Shown here piece after piece: positions 34,858 to 46,417 of a stretch of DNA of 64,000 nucleotides (position 1 is its first letter; each line of letters opens with the position of its first letter). Below the pieces are notes generated by a model. It had not been told where the DNA came from. It searched no databases and saw nothing but the letters and a program-made list of their open reading frames with translations. The stretch covers positions 1 through 64,000 of the forward strand of contig NW_026516266.1 in assembly GCF_025602895.1 (NCBI RefSeq), given 5' to 3'. This stretch comes from Polychytrium aggregatum (lineage: Eukaryota; Chytridiomycota; Chytridiomycetes; Polychytriales). The position numbers and the translations under genes were made by a program.

Positions 34858-37800
34858 CTAGAAGAGCTGTCTGAGCGACAGGAATCCGTGGCCGAGCGAG
34901 TTCTTTTTGCCCCCATGATAGTGCAGAGAGATGGTCGACTTGGACGGCAGCGCCAGAAAGTCCTGGTCGATGAATCGGGGTGTCGATGCGCATGCCATGG
35001 TTGATTACCGGCGGTTGCAGTGGCATGATAGAGTCGGCACACGGTGAGCGAGCGGCCGATCGAGGAGCCTCTGGTCGACAACGCAGGCGATGCATAACAG
35101 AAACATATTCTCGGCTATTGCCAACTGAGCTTACCAGCAAACTGAGGCCCGCAACGGTTCCCTCTTGCACTTTCCCGTCGCCAGTCGTGATGAAGCCCGA
35201 CGAGTGGTGAACGACGTACGACGCCGAGTTGATGGCCGAGAGCACCGACTCGCCGTTTACGACAAGCTGGATCGACGGCTTTGCCTTGGTGAAAAATGCA
35301 AATGCGATCTCGTACAGACCCGGCTGGGCGATGCGGATGTTGATTTGGTCCTGCTCCCAGCGGAAGTTGTCGGGGTCTGCTTGATGGAAGGCCGGGCAGA
35401 TGGGTCAGTGAGCCAGACGACCTTGCTCCAACCACCGGAGCTACCTGCATTCGCTCCTCATCCACATCCAGCTGCACGTCCTGGCACTCTTGCACAATCT
35501 CTCATGTCTGTCTGTTGCAGAGCTGACCTGTGTTCAAGGTTTCATAGTTCCAGGGTACCGCCGAGCCGTACTTGAGGGCCCCAGATTTCCACAGCCACCG
35601 TGCGCATTTGTGGAAGGGTTCCTGGAGGCTCTGTTGGTAGGCCAGCTTGCAGGAGCTGAGATCCGAACAGATCATGTACAGCTTCTCGTCAAACTCCCGC
35701 CGCAGTCCCTTGACGGCTGTATCAACTGCTTCCAGTTCATCCCGCGAGGACTCAGTGTCTCTGACGGGCAGTGCCTCGGAGCCGTCGGATTCCTGGCGGG
35801 GCTCGAGGTCCTGAACCAGCCGGCGCATTTCGGCGAGCTCGTCTTCAACCCGATGGAGTTCGTCGTCCATCTTTCGGTTGATGTACTCCCGGATTTCCGA
35901 TCGCAGGGGGCTCTTCTTAACTCGGCCGCCCTTTTGCCGCGCATGCAGAGGCTCATCGGGGGCATGGTCTGTGAGTATCTCGCGCTTCAGCTGATTGAAT
36001 CTAGACTCCAGCTCATGCCGAATGTCGATTGTGTGGTCCTTGACCATGTCTTCGATCAGCTCGCGTGTCTGGCTGATGGGCGAGCCAGAGCCAGCAGAGG
36101 CCGACAACTGCGCCCCAAGACGGTCGGTATGCTTCATGACATCGGCCCGGACCCGGCTGATCTTGGATTCCAGACGCTTGAGCAGTGTATTGATCGTCGA
36201 CTGGGCTGGCAGCTTAAGCTTGGACAGGGCTAGCTTGAGCCGGCCCTCCACATGCCGCTCCAGCTCTTCGCGTGTTGACAGATGGCGCATCAGCTCTTCC
36301 AGGACAGCAGTGTCGACCTTGGCTGCGAGGCTCTCCGCGAGGCTCTTTTGAGCATCGCCAATCAGTTTTCTCACTGCAGCAGCGGCGTTCGGACCCAGAT
36401 TGTCGTCTTTGGACGAGGTTTGAGTCCTGGGAACGGGCTCGTGGTGAATTGCAGAGACGTCGCTAAAATCGCCATAGGGAGCACCGAGGATGTGGGATGT
36501 ATCATGTGTGGAAGGAAGGTGCGTTTTTCGTGGTGCCAGCTCTTCGTCCAAGGTGCCCTTGAGGTTTGACACTGTCTTGACGAGATCATCGACACGGGCT
36601 TGGGTATCCAACGATACTTTGGACACACTACCGAGTCGCTGGCGCAGATCGTCCTGATCCCGGAGGCACTGGGTGAGGTCGCTGCTCTGGCGCTGGAGCC
36701 CCGAGGCAGAGTCCACCACCTCCCTCTGAACTGCATCCAAATCCCTCCTCAGCTGGCTGACGGTCTGCTCAAGCTGCCGATGGTATGGCGCCGGCTCGTT
36801 GAGGTAGTCGCCAACAGCCCGCCTTGTCTGAGATTCGAGAGCGGCCAGCTGCTGCTTGAGCTCAACAGAGGTTTGCTCAAGCTTGATGCCCATGGTACTC
36901 TGCGACAGCTCATGCTTTTGCTGCGAGTGCGCCAGATTGTCGATGCTGGACTCGAGCTTGAGAAGTCGCAGGCTGGTCTCCTTATACTTTTCATCCAGCT
37001 CTGCCCAACGATTCGGGTCCTGGGAGAGGGCACTGGCTTGGCTGGTCAGCTTTGACTCGATGGCGCTGAGCTTGACTTCGGTCAGATTCGACAAGACGTC
37101 AAAGTCGTTGCGTGACACCAGCTGGCGGATGGACTGATCGAGCCGATCCTGGCGCTGCTCGATACGCTCGAGGGCTTCTTGCAGGTCGTGCAGCTGAACC
37201 TGGAGCTGGGTGCTGGATTTTGTTTGCTTGGTGGCCAGACTGTCGATCTGGGATCCGGTGTCCTGGAGACTGCGCTCGAGGCCAAGGATTTGATGCTGCA
37301 GCTGCAGCGAATTGGACTCGATGTCCTGTAGAATGGTGAAATTTGGCAACGACCGCTGGGTGTCGACTTTGATTTCTGGCGGCCTTTGGATAACCGAGGG
37401 CATGCGGCTCCCGATGCGGCTGTGAGCCAGCTGCTCCAAGCGCTCCTCAACGGCCTTTTCCGACAGCAGCAGTGCCCGAATAGAATCGGTCGATTCCGGC
37501 AATGGTGGGAGGTTTTGCAGATTGTCAAACAGGCGCTCTTCCTTTGGCTCTCGCGATGCCATGCGGGACGAGACAGCTGCCCCTGATTCATAGAGTATCG
37601 GACGCGACAGGGTCGTGTCGGAGAGCTTGATAGTCTCGGGCATCTGTTCAAAGAATGATTGCACGGATACGGGATGGGCGATCAATCAAGAGCAGACAGA
37701 GACACACCTGGTTGGGTACGCTCGTGAGAATGGATGCAGTTGCCACTCGAATACGGTGACAATGCCCATAACAGCAGCGTTCGGGGGTTCTTCTTTAATA

Positions 37801-38669
37801 CACCGCCAAAAGTCATCCGCTCTGCTCACCTCACTTCGATTTTCTGCTTGGAGCTTGCTCATATACGAGCTTGAGCCCAGTTCGCTCAGCGGCAGGACGC
37901 CCGGACTTGCTCTGGACTTTTCTGGCGATGAAGGTGCGTCGGCCAGGGAGCTTTCGCCGCCTTCGGTGAATCCAAGGAGATAGCTGGAACTATAGTCCTG
38001 GGACTTTTCGCGATCGAGCCATGATGGCTCAAGAACAGAGTGCGACTGTTCTCGAGTTCCGCCAATGCCGGCACTGCCGCCGCCAATGGATCGCTCATGG
38101 GCGCTTGCTCGTCCGGCCGAGTCCCGGTCTCCGTCAAAGAGGATCTTGGAGATTTGTGATGGCGAGGCCGAAGAGTCGAGCGATTCACGGACTCGGATCT
38201 GCGGCGTCTGATAGATGATGAAGGACTCTTGGTTGGACACATCAGGGGAGTCGTCCTTGGACTTGGGCCGCGAGAGATCGGCGCTGGAAGTGTGTGCCGA
38301 TGAGTTTTCCATTATGATCCGTTCGTATGAGGACATTTGCTGGACGCGACGAGGCGGTAGCTTGGCGTCCTCGACCGGCTGTCCCATCGAGACCACACTC
38401 GATCGAACCTCGGGCCGCAGCTCGGAGGAGGCAGCGTGCCGCCCGACGACAGGAGGAGGGGCGACGAATTGATAGGGTGGCTCAACAACAACGGACTCCT
38501 TTGGCGTGTTTTCGTTCAAGACCGACGTGGACAGCTCTTCGTGTAGTCGGGAGGATTTGAAGGCATTTGAGGCCTTGAGCTTCCGGAGAAACTGCTGGGA
38601 AAGGGCATCGGTATCCCCGACAGACCGGGATCGCTCCGCGAACAGCTTGGTGCGACTGGAGGTGCTCAT
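34858..38669 (-). CDS. 1,100-residue coiled-coil protein with beta-rich C-terminal domain
   Basis: Four exons (38669-37830, 37643-35528, 35376-35135, 34962-34858) splice in frame to 1,100 residues. Residues 1-280 are Ser-rich and probably disordered (MSTSSRTKLFAERSRSVGDT at the start). Residues about 290-960 are long coiled coil, for example RSLQDTGSQIDSLATKQTKS and LEQTVSQLRRDLDAVQREVV. The last 150 residues are a compact domain with alternating hydrophobic strands: ARWLWKSGALKYGSAVPWNY, DNFRWEQDQINIRIAQPGLY, EIAFAFFTKAKPSIQLVVNG, SAINSASYVVHHSSG, and LALPSKSTISLHYHGG with LSLRQLF at the stop. The pattern resembles a C1q/TNF-like jelly roll. I do not recognise an orthologue by name; coiled-coil scaffolds of centriole or cilium are one candidate class, by inference. 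Confidence 0.85.
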
Positions 38670-39181
38670 GCTCGGTTACTTGCCAGAGCGATGGCGACAG
38701 CCCGAAAGGAGAAATGCGATGCAGCCAGGTGGTGGAGGGGGGGGGCTCGTTCGAGCGCTGGCGGGCTCTCCCGGTGAACCATGCTCCCACAAGCAAGTGT
38801 GCCCGCTGGAGAACACCAACAGGACTGTCGGCAGTCGAGCGTGGGAGCGGCGGATGACCAGGGTCCAAGAGCGGCCAGCCAGTGTGCGGCTGGCAGGCTG
38901 CGCACGCCGCCAGCCAGTGCAATCCACCTGGCTCGGATTTGCAACCCGCCCGCAGTCCGCCAGCGACATCACCACCGCCGTCACCGCCGTCGCCACGGTC
39001 GACACCCCGATCGCCATCGCAGTTCGCCATTGGCATTGGCATCAGCGGCACAAGCAGACAGACCGGCACCAAGGTACACGAATCGCAGCAAGCCTCTTCG
39101 CTCCCTCGGCCGACTTCCTACCAACTCACCGGCCCGATTGCGTCCTTGCTTCACAGACTTTGCAGCCGACTCCCAGGCGCC
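38670..39181. other. Divergent intergenic region
   Basis: About 510 bases between divergent start codons. Overlapping open frames on both strands reflect high GC; no promoter element is identifiable. Confidence 0.5.
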
Positions 39182-41247
39182 ATGGCTTCCAGCGGACCGC
39201 ACGGCTTCAATCCGCACTCCTTCATGAAGTCGTTGGCTCGACTCAATCTCAACCCTATCAGCTCCTGGATTCCCTCTTCGCAGAGTGCGCTCTCGCATGG
39301 CCCCAGGCGTCTCCAGCTCGCCTGGGCCAACAGCCGACGGCCGGACACACATGTTTCCATTACCGAGAGACAAAAGGCTCTGGAGACGGCCGAGACCCGC
39401 ATGCTACGAGCGATTAAGACGCCCCTCCGCAAGCACTTTGTAGCGATCCCAAAGAGCAGGGTTTACGGCAACGAGTCGATCCCTGGCGCCTACTACATCA
39501 ACACCATCTCGACCACGGGCGATCCACAAGAGCAGGCGCACAAGCCCCATCTGCTCTTGGTCCATGGCTGGGGCGGCGGCCTTGGGATCTGGATCAACAA
39601 CATTGACGAGTTGTCGAGTAAGTTTACTGACGAATGCGTTTAGTTCAGCACTGTCGAGCGACTTGTTGCTGTGATTGCGACTGCCGACAAGACCCGCTCG
39701 CATCTGCCATCGTGCCCTGACTTTTGCTTGAACCAACAGAGCACTACAACGTCCACGCCATTGATCTTTTGGGATGGGGTACGGTCCCAATGTGCAAAGC
39801 ACATGCAGCGGGTGCAGCGAAAGCAACTCTTGCTGTGGCTCTGCAACCAGTGGAATGGGCAGCACTGAGTGAACAGAGCCGAATGGGCAGCACTGAGTGA
39901 GCAGCGTCGAGCGCATCAAGCAGATGCGGCGCAGGTCGGCTCGATGGGTAGGTGTTTGGCATTCGCACCTGCGACTTGCATCGTCTGACAGTGCCTTCAA
40001 ATCCAGGGCGGTCGTCGCGACCACGGATCTCAGGGTGTTCTCCCACAACCATTCAAGACTGGTGGGTCGAGTCGATCGAGGCGTGGCGAATCGCACAGGG
40101 AATCGACAGGTTCACTCTCGCGGGCCACAGCATGGGAGGGTAAGTCGAGGGCATGTTTCTGACGGGTCGGTGCGGTATATGACTCTGACTGCATTCACAA
40201 ACCGCAATGTAGTCACTGCAGCTTGGATGGCGAACTTTATCTTGTATGCGCTGACATGTTCCGGCCCGGAAATGGCTTTGCAGGTTCATCTCGGCCTCAT
40301 ACGCCGCGCGCTACGGCCCGCAGCATCTCGACAAACTCACTCTCCTATCGCCCATTGGTAAGTGTTCGCTGGGCTTGTTCGATCCGAGGACAGATTGCTG
40401 GTGGTCGGTGCGCTTGGATGCTGCTCGAACGCAGTCGACTGGCTGCATGGCGGGGGTGGATAATTGGAGCACACGCCACTTCAGAATGAATGACGCTTTG
40501 AGTCGCCGCTGCTCCCAGGTATCAAGGGATTCGCTGTTCCTCCATCACAGAATACCCGCGAAGTCGTCCGGAATGTCATCGTCAAGTCGGTTTGGAGACT
40601 CACGCCACAGCGTATCCTCTCGTACCTGTCCCCGTCGCGAGTGCGCGACATGCTGCTCAAGAGCCGATCCCGGGTGGCGGCCCAGTTCCCGTATCAGGAT
40701 GATACGGCAATCGAGTACGTGTATCGGCTTGCCACGGTCGGCAACATCTCGGGCGAAACAGCATTTACCCGACTGATGGATCCAACGCTGGGCTGGACAC
40801 TGCCGATTGGCGAAGGGACAATCAAGCAGTTTAACTTCCCAGTGGTGTTTGCATATGGATCCCGGGACTGTGAGTACATGCACTCTGACGCGGTGTCCGT
40901 GCGTATGAGGGCACTGTTTCGGGGCGCTCTTTGGTCAAACTGAGTTTTCCTCTTTGGAGGTCCCGCCGCTGACTTGGTCCCACCTACTGGACATGTGTCC
41001 CACAGGGATCGACCCGACTTGGGCAGCAACGCGGTTCGGCATCGACAAAGTCATGGGCGACCAAGCCCACGTCTATGTGTTGCCTGATTCCGGGCACCAC
41101 GGCTATTGCGAGGCATCCAAGGCCTTTGTCGATATTCTGCTGAACGGCGAGCAGCCGGAAGGTTGTCGAATTGCACCCATTCGAACCCGCGAGCAACTCA
41201 TATCCGAGGTGGGCGATCGCTCCAAAAATACACTCAGCATCGCCTGA
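39182..41247 (+). CDS. ABHD4/ABHD5-like alpha/beta hydrolase
   Basis: Lipid hydrolase/acyltransferase of the CGI-58/ABHD4 family. The N-terminus (MASSGPHGFNPHSFMKSLAR) is basic and amphipathic. Domain blocks follow across at least six exons: PHLLLVHGWGGGLGIWINNI (oxyanion region, 39545-39605), HYNVHAIDLLGWG near 39740, RFTLAGHSMGG at about 40108-40140 with the nucleophile Ser, and FISASYAARYGPQHLDKLTL. DDTAIEYVYRLATVGNISGE, FPVVFAYGSRDW|IDPTWA (catalytic Asp, Trp codon split by an intron) and LPDSGHHGYCEASKAF with the catalytic His complete the fold, with TGA at 41245-41247. Having Ser in GHSMGG groups it with ABHD4 and yeast Cld1/Ict1-like active enzymes, not with ABHD5, which has Asn. The family's HxxxxD motif reads HHGYCE (Asp to Glu). 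Confidence 0.9.
39853..39905. repeat. Direct repeat in an ABHD-gene intron
   Basis: The block GAATGGGCAGCACTGAGTGA occurs twice, about 30 bases apart (39851 and 39881), within the intron before the GHSMGG exon. Confidence 0.7.
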
Positions 41248-41925
41248 GAGATAGAGCGTGGATCCAACGGGCGGCACCTGGCCAGTTCGCCGGCGCTCTC
41301 TGTGTCGGCTGTGCCAAAGCGCACATGGTTTCATCCCAGCAAGCTTCCTCATACGACTATTTTCAAGAACATGTGGGGGCACCAATGTCCCTGAGTCCAT
41401 CGATGCAGTGCACTAGAGCAAGGAAATATTGTGATACTCTGGGCGTCGAGAATATACACAGTTGTTCCAGAATAACGAGAAGCATTGGCGTGAAAGCATC
41501 TAGTCGATCTCCTGTGGCGACGATCGACTGGTATGGGCAATGCGACTCGGGGGTGGCTTCTCGGCATCAAGATACTTGACCTTCTCGCGTTGCTTGGTAT
41601 CCAGGCACACCGTGTGGCCGTGCTGGGCGGCGAACGTGTGCATTCACTACCAGAACAACAACAGCAACGGCAATGACGGGCAGGGGATTGTGGGTCCGAT
41701 CGTCGATGCGGACGATGGAAGCGTGTGTCACCACCGCAAACTCCGATGTGCGCAGCCATCATATGATCTGTGTGACCTGATCCACGTGTCCATGGCAGAA
41801 AGAGCACCACCAACGTTCCCAACATCGCCAACACCGCCAACATCGCCAACATCGCCATCAGCACCACCGATCTTGGTGCACCGCCCAGACAGAGCCCAAC
41901 CACGGCACACACCGCTGGATACACA
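41248..41925. other. Intergenic region
   Basis: About 680 bases between same-strand genes. It includes a 9-base repeat at 41821-41857 (AACATCGCC/AACACCGCC, four copies) in what is probably the leader of the next gene. Confidence 0.5.
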
Positions 41926-43572
41926 ATGCTCAAGGGAACCAGAAAGCACCACAGCAAGTCGCAGAAGGAGCGGATGCAGGTCCAGTACAAGCTGCTCCAC
42001 AGCACCGATGCTCTGGAGCGACTCCCGCTGACCCGCGAGCAGCTCGCCGACCTGGTCCATGCGATTCAGAAGAACAACCTCGCCAAGTTTGGGCTCGTGA
42101 AGCTCTCGACCCTGGGCCTGAGTCTCGTTCACGAAATCGAGTCGAAGCCCTGCACCTTGCTGGAGTATGCCGCCGGGATGCGCAGGGACTCGATCGTGTC
42201 GTCGCTCTTGCGGGCCGGAGCAGACCCGACGGTGTCGGCGGATTGCCCCGAGGGTCTCTTCCGAGGGCAACTGGCGCTAGCACTCGCATCGGTTCTGCCG
42301 GCGTTTGCGGTGTACATCGTCTGCTTGGCTGTCCAAGGCGCCTCAAACGGACCACGGAGCTCGAACTGCAAGCTGTGCCGACAGCACCGCCCAAGTTTGC
42401 TGGTGCTCTATCCGTGCCGACATGAGGTCTGCCGGCAGTGCTTTTGGACAGCTGTGATGGAGCGCCCGTGCAAATGGGAGGACATGGAGTGTCCTCTGGA
42501 GCAATGTCGAACGGTCCTCTGCCTCGAGTCCGAAGCGGACCTGTCCAAGCCGTCATGGCCGGCAAACGAGGGCCCCGCAGCAACAGCCGCCCGGTCCAGA
42601 TCCCGCTATCTGCTCCTGCCAGAATCCAGATCCACGACGGCGCCGGTCAAGCCAGTGTTCCAGGCAAGGTCGATGCGCTCGCTGGCCGGGCTCTACGTCG
42701 GAACCTATCGGTCACAGCGGGACTCGGAGCTCTTCAAGGCCGCCGAGGAGAATAATGTGCTGCGGCTCGAAGCCCTGGTTGAGGTCGGTGTCGACATCAA
42801 CGTCGTCAACGAATACGGACAAACGGCATTTTTTCTGGCTTGCTGGAAGGGCTGCGGCCGGGTTGCCCAGAAGCTCCTCGAGTGCGGTGCCGACGCAGAC
42901 ATACCCGACCACAGCAACATGCATCCGCTGCGACTGCTGTCGCTTCTCCATCCGGCCGTGCTCAAGTCGCTTGAGATGCCGGCGCCCTTGCCGACCTGGC
43001 CTGACAATCCGACATTCGAGCCGTCGAATCGGCCAGTCATGACAGTGCTCATTCCTGTGGACTCAAGTCATCCCGGCGCCGGCAGCTTCACGATCGACGA
43101 CTTTCTCTCCGACTCGGCCGTCTCCGCCATCGCCGAGCTGTGCAGCCGTTTGCCGATTGCCCCGCCGCAGAAAGAGTCCTGCAACAAGCGCTCGCTCTAC
43201 TGCGACACACTGGGATGGATCCAGCGGGCATTCCGCGAGGCCATGGCCCGGCTCGACGGCGATTTGCCATCGGCCGCGTTCGCTCACATGCGGTTCCTGG
43301 TCTACGATGAGCCCGGCGGATATCTCCCAGCACACACTGACCTGACCAGGACTGTCGATGGCCAAACGTCCACGCACACGTCTATCCTCTATCTGACGGA
43401 CTGTGCCGAAGGCGGCGAGACGGTGCTGCTGGAGTCGCTGAAGGGGACGACGGCGCTGGCGACAGTTCAGCCACGCCGGGGTAGGCTCCTGTGCTTCCCG
43501 CACATCTGTCCTCACGAAGCTCGGCCCACTGTGAGTCTGCCCAAGATCCTACTGCGCGGCGAGATGTTGTAG
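41926..43572 (+). CDS. Ankyrin / RING-like / 2OG-Fe(II) oxygenase protein
   Basis: Single-exon, 548 residues. Residues about 45-100 form a degenerate ankyrin-type helical repeat (LLEYAAGMRRDSIVSSLLRA). About 146-197 is a RING-like Cys/His cluster (CKLCRQHRPSLLVLYPCRHE, then CRQCFWTAV...CPLEQC). About 270-340 holds ankyrin repeats (LFKAAEENNVLRLEALVEVG; QTAFFLACWKGCGRVAQKLL). About 365-548 is a prolyl-4-hydroxylase-type oxygenase: FTIDDFLSD, RFLVYDEPGGYLPAHTDLTR with the metal ligands His470 and Asp472, ILYLTDCAEGGETVLLES, and PHICPHEARP with the distal His (530 likely), then a basic residue for 2-oxoglutarate. Because the iron triad is complete, oxygenase activity is expected. The RING-like part could recruit a ubiquitin-conjugating enzyme; substrate unknown. 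Lack of introns is unusual in this window. Confidence 0.9.
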   Translation: MLKGTRKHHSKSQKERMQVQYKLLHSTDALERLPLTREQLADLVHAIQKNNLAKFGLVKLSTLGLSLVHEIESKPCTLLEYAAGMRRDSIVSSLLRAGADPTVSADCPEGLFRGQLALALASVLPAFAVYIVCLAVQGASNGPRSSNCKLCRQHRPSLLVLYPCRHEVCRQCFWTAVMERPCKWEDMECPLEQCRTVLCLESEADLSKPSWPANEGPAATAARSRSRYLLLPESRSTTAPVKPVFQARSMRSLAGLYVGTYRSQRDSELFKAAEENNVLRLEALVEVGVDINVVNEYGQTAFFLACWKGCGRVAQKLLECGADADIPDHSNMHPLRLLSLLHPAVLKSLEMPAPLPTWPDNPTFEPSNRPVMTVLIPVDSSHPGAGSFTIDDFLSDSAVSAIAELCSRLPIAPPQKESCNKRSLYCDTLGWIQRAFREAMARLDGDLPSAAFAHMRFLVYDEPGGYLPAHTDLTRTVDGQTSTHTSILYLTDCAEGGETVLLESLKGTTALATVQPRRGRLLCFPHICPHEARPTVSLPKILLRGEML

Positions 43573-43769
43573 CGAAAACATAGGCGAATACACTCGATAC
43601 AGCCGTGTGCCGAGCGCGCTGTATGCGTTTGTTTGATCATCCAAGAGCTGCTACTCATCAGAGGCTGACATGGACGGCAAACAGAAAGAGCGAGCTGGGT
43701 GGTGTGTGTATTTGACCAGTTTCGAGAGCCGCATTTCTCGAAAGTGCGACTGGCTCTGTCCATCCGGAC

Positions 43770-46200
43770 TTACTGGAAGGCAACAGTGACCTTTTTCGCC
43801 TCGACTTGGCCACCGCCGGAAACAAATCCCGTGCCTGTTTGTGTGCACGATGAGCATATGGATGCGACGAAGAGAGTTCGCAGATCAAGCCATCCGTTTC
43901 GGGCATGGCGGGGATGCGTGAGCGATGAGAAGCAACAATGAGGCCATCGTGTGGCTGTGGCTGTCTCCAGCATCGGCGACGGCGAGCAGGCCCGTCGATC
44001 GTGGGCACCCACCTTCCGTATGCAGTTCGACCATGTCCTTGTCCTTGCAGCGAGTGTCGCATACGAAGCACTTTTGTTGCTCCTTGATGAACTTTTGGCA
44101 GCAGTGCTTGCAGAACACATGTCCGCATGGCTTGAGGACTGGCGGCGACATTGTAAAAGATGAGTGTTGGATTGGAGGAAGGTTGCGATGGAGCTCAGAT
44201 CGTCGCATATTGCTGTGTAGCCGGAGTACTCTGGATCTCCACGTCGGCTTGGGAGCGCAGGTACGTTGGGGGGGGGGAGCAAGCCAAGTTCCCGTTTCCA
44301 GCCTTTCTTTCACGGGAGCAACGCACATGAACAGGGCAATGGCAAACTCACACATCATCTTTACGCCGTTGGTGAGCGTTTTCAGGCAGGATGGGCACAT
44401 GTGCTCGACTTTGGAGGCCGAGGTCTTTGCGCCCTTTGCTGGCGTAAACACGATCGGGACCAACTTCTTCAGCCTGAGCAGCGAGACAATGATGGATTGA
44501 TGTTCAGAGTGCCGCCACTGCCATGATATCATCAAGGGAGGAGCAGGCGTGACCAGTTTCCCAGTGATGTGTCGGACGTATCATCGCTTACATGATCGGG
44601 TGCGGTGTGGTCGAAGCGGTGCATACGATGTCGGTTTTTACTTCCGTGACAGCGTCCGGTTTGGCTGTCGGGGTCAGTGACGGCTGCCGCGGGCATGCAC
44701 AAACATCGATACAAATGGAGTCTGTCTGTCAGTTTCGCCGTGCCACTGGGTGATCTGGAGATCGGGTTGGCGATCGCTTTGCAGACAGTCGTCCAAAACA
44801 CATGGCTTGTCATGCCCGACCACGAGCCGAACGGATCGGCACCGACGATCAATACATACAGTCCAAAAGCTCGGGAGAGCCGGCTTGTTCTGGCCCTTGG
44901 CCTCCGTCTCGGTCGCCGCCAGCAGCTTGGTCTGGGTCTTCTCGAACTGGGCAATCTCCTGTTCCCGCTGCACGAGCTCCTTCGCGCGGACTTCCTCCTA
45001 TTGGAATGCCCGCATCACGCAGTCGAGAGAGGGAGAGTCTGAGTTCACGCCGAAGGCACAACTGCTGTTGTTTGGGGGTATCGACGGACCTCACCCTCCA
45101 TACTCCTGGGCACAACGGCACCATATTGCCGGTTGCATATCGAATGCATCCGTCGATATCAGGCCCAAGCTGATGTCCCTGAGAGCCCCAACTGGCTCGG
45201 GTCTGACGCTGGCTGCTCTGCGCATACCTCTTGCTGAGACTCGTACAGCTTCTTGAGATCGCTTTTGCGGGCAATTTCTTTTTTCTGCGACAGGATGTTC
45301 TCGTAGATGCATTCCTGCCAGAGACACGGCGGCCGACCGCGGGTTAGATGGCGCAACGACCGTCCCATTTCCCTTCCTCCCTCGCTCTGTGCTCACTTTG
45401 ATCAGAGACACCCAGCACAGGGTTCGCAGAGGTGCATCAGGATGCGCCTTTCCAGACAGCGCCCAGGAGAAGGATGGCCGTCCACAGCCAACAGATCCAG
45501 TGCTGGACTTGATGCCGCCGTGATCCTCACCTTGCAAGCGAGATGGCCTTTTGGACTTGAAATCAAGATTGTACCACCAACCACAGAATAAAACGTGGAT
45601 GAGGGGAGAGTGCATATCCCCAGCCCTTATATCGCCGGCTCCCGATGCAGCATTGGCCTGCTGACGCTTGCTTGAGAAGCCCGCCGATTCTTGGCTTGTT
45701 GCCGGACACACCACCGTGCCAAATGGATGCTTGGGCTGGTACGCAGGAGATGGATGCATCCAAATGGATTCGTACCAGCTGAGCGGGCTCCGTGCCGTTT
45801 GTAGGCACAGGAAGCATGCATCGAAGTCCCTCATTGAATCTCGGCCGAGTCGTTGCTGACGAGCACATTCGTGGAGCAAACATGGCAAGATGAAAGCCCC
45901 TTGTCAGAAGCTGGGGGCAAATCGCATGCTGAAAGGCAATTCGGGGTGACTTGCTACCTTCTGAGTGCCGTAGCCGAGCTCGGCTCTCTCGGCAGCGGTG
46001 AAGAACGCCAGAGCGGTGTTGTTCTTGGAGTGTCTGGAGAGAGCGACGGCCAGAGCGGACGTGCGGGGTGAGTGGGTAGATCAGCAAATCTTGACGATCG
46101 GTTGCACAGGAGTGGCGACTGGAGATATCCAAGGCTTGTGGCCGGATGTCGAGTTGCCTCCCTCCCCCTCAGTCGGCCCAACGTCGGCCTACCTCGACAT
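43770..46200 (-). CDS. NOSIP: Nitric oxide synthase-interacting protein homologue
   Basis: U-box/RING-type E3 ligase-like nuclear protein, known in animals as NOSIP and found in spliceosomal complexes. The small first exon (ATG TCG AG, 46200-46193) splices via GTAGGC to CAG|A CACTCC, giving MSRHSKNNTALAFFTAAERA and ELGYGTQK, the family N-terminus. Later exons give RDFDACFLCLQTARSPLS, ECIYENILSQKKEIARKSDL with KKLYESQQEV, FTPAKGAKTSASKVEHMCPS, and LKPCGHVFCKHCCQKFIKEQ with CFVCDTRCKDKDMVELHTEGG. The last exon ends TGFVSGGGQVEAKKVTVAFQ with TAA at 43772-43770, a close match to the family C-terminus. Here the second U-box/RING half keeps full Cys/His ligands (CGHVFCKHC...CFVC). Introns are larger than average. 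It shares a divergent promoter with the LENG1-like gene. Confidence 0.93.
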
Positions 46201-46417
46201 GACGGCGGCCTGCTTGCAGCACTCGGGAGGTTGGATCAGACCAGATCCCCGATCGTCGAAACGCGGCTGGCTCCCTTCTTGCTGAGGACCGGTCACGTCG
46301 AGGTCACATGGCGCCGCTCACATGACCCGCGGCTGTTGCTGTTGAGGCCGATCGCCATCGCCAGACCCACCCAACTCAGCCCCAACCAGACGACGTCCCC
46401 GACCCCGACAGGAAGCC
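46201..46417. promoter_or_regulatory. Divergent promoter, NOSIP / LENG1-like
   Basis: Only 217 bases separate the two start codons, so both 5' ends and promoters must lie here. No TATA-like box is evident. Individual factor sites cannot be assigned from sequence alone. Confidence 0.55.
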
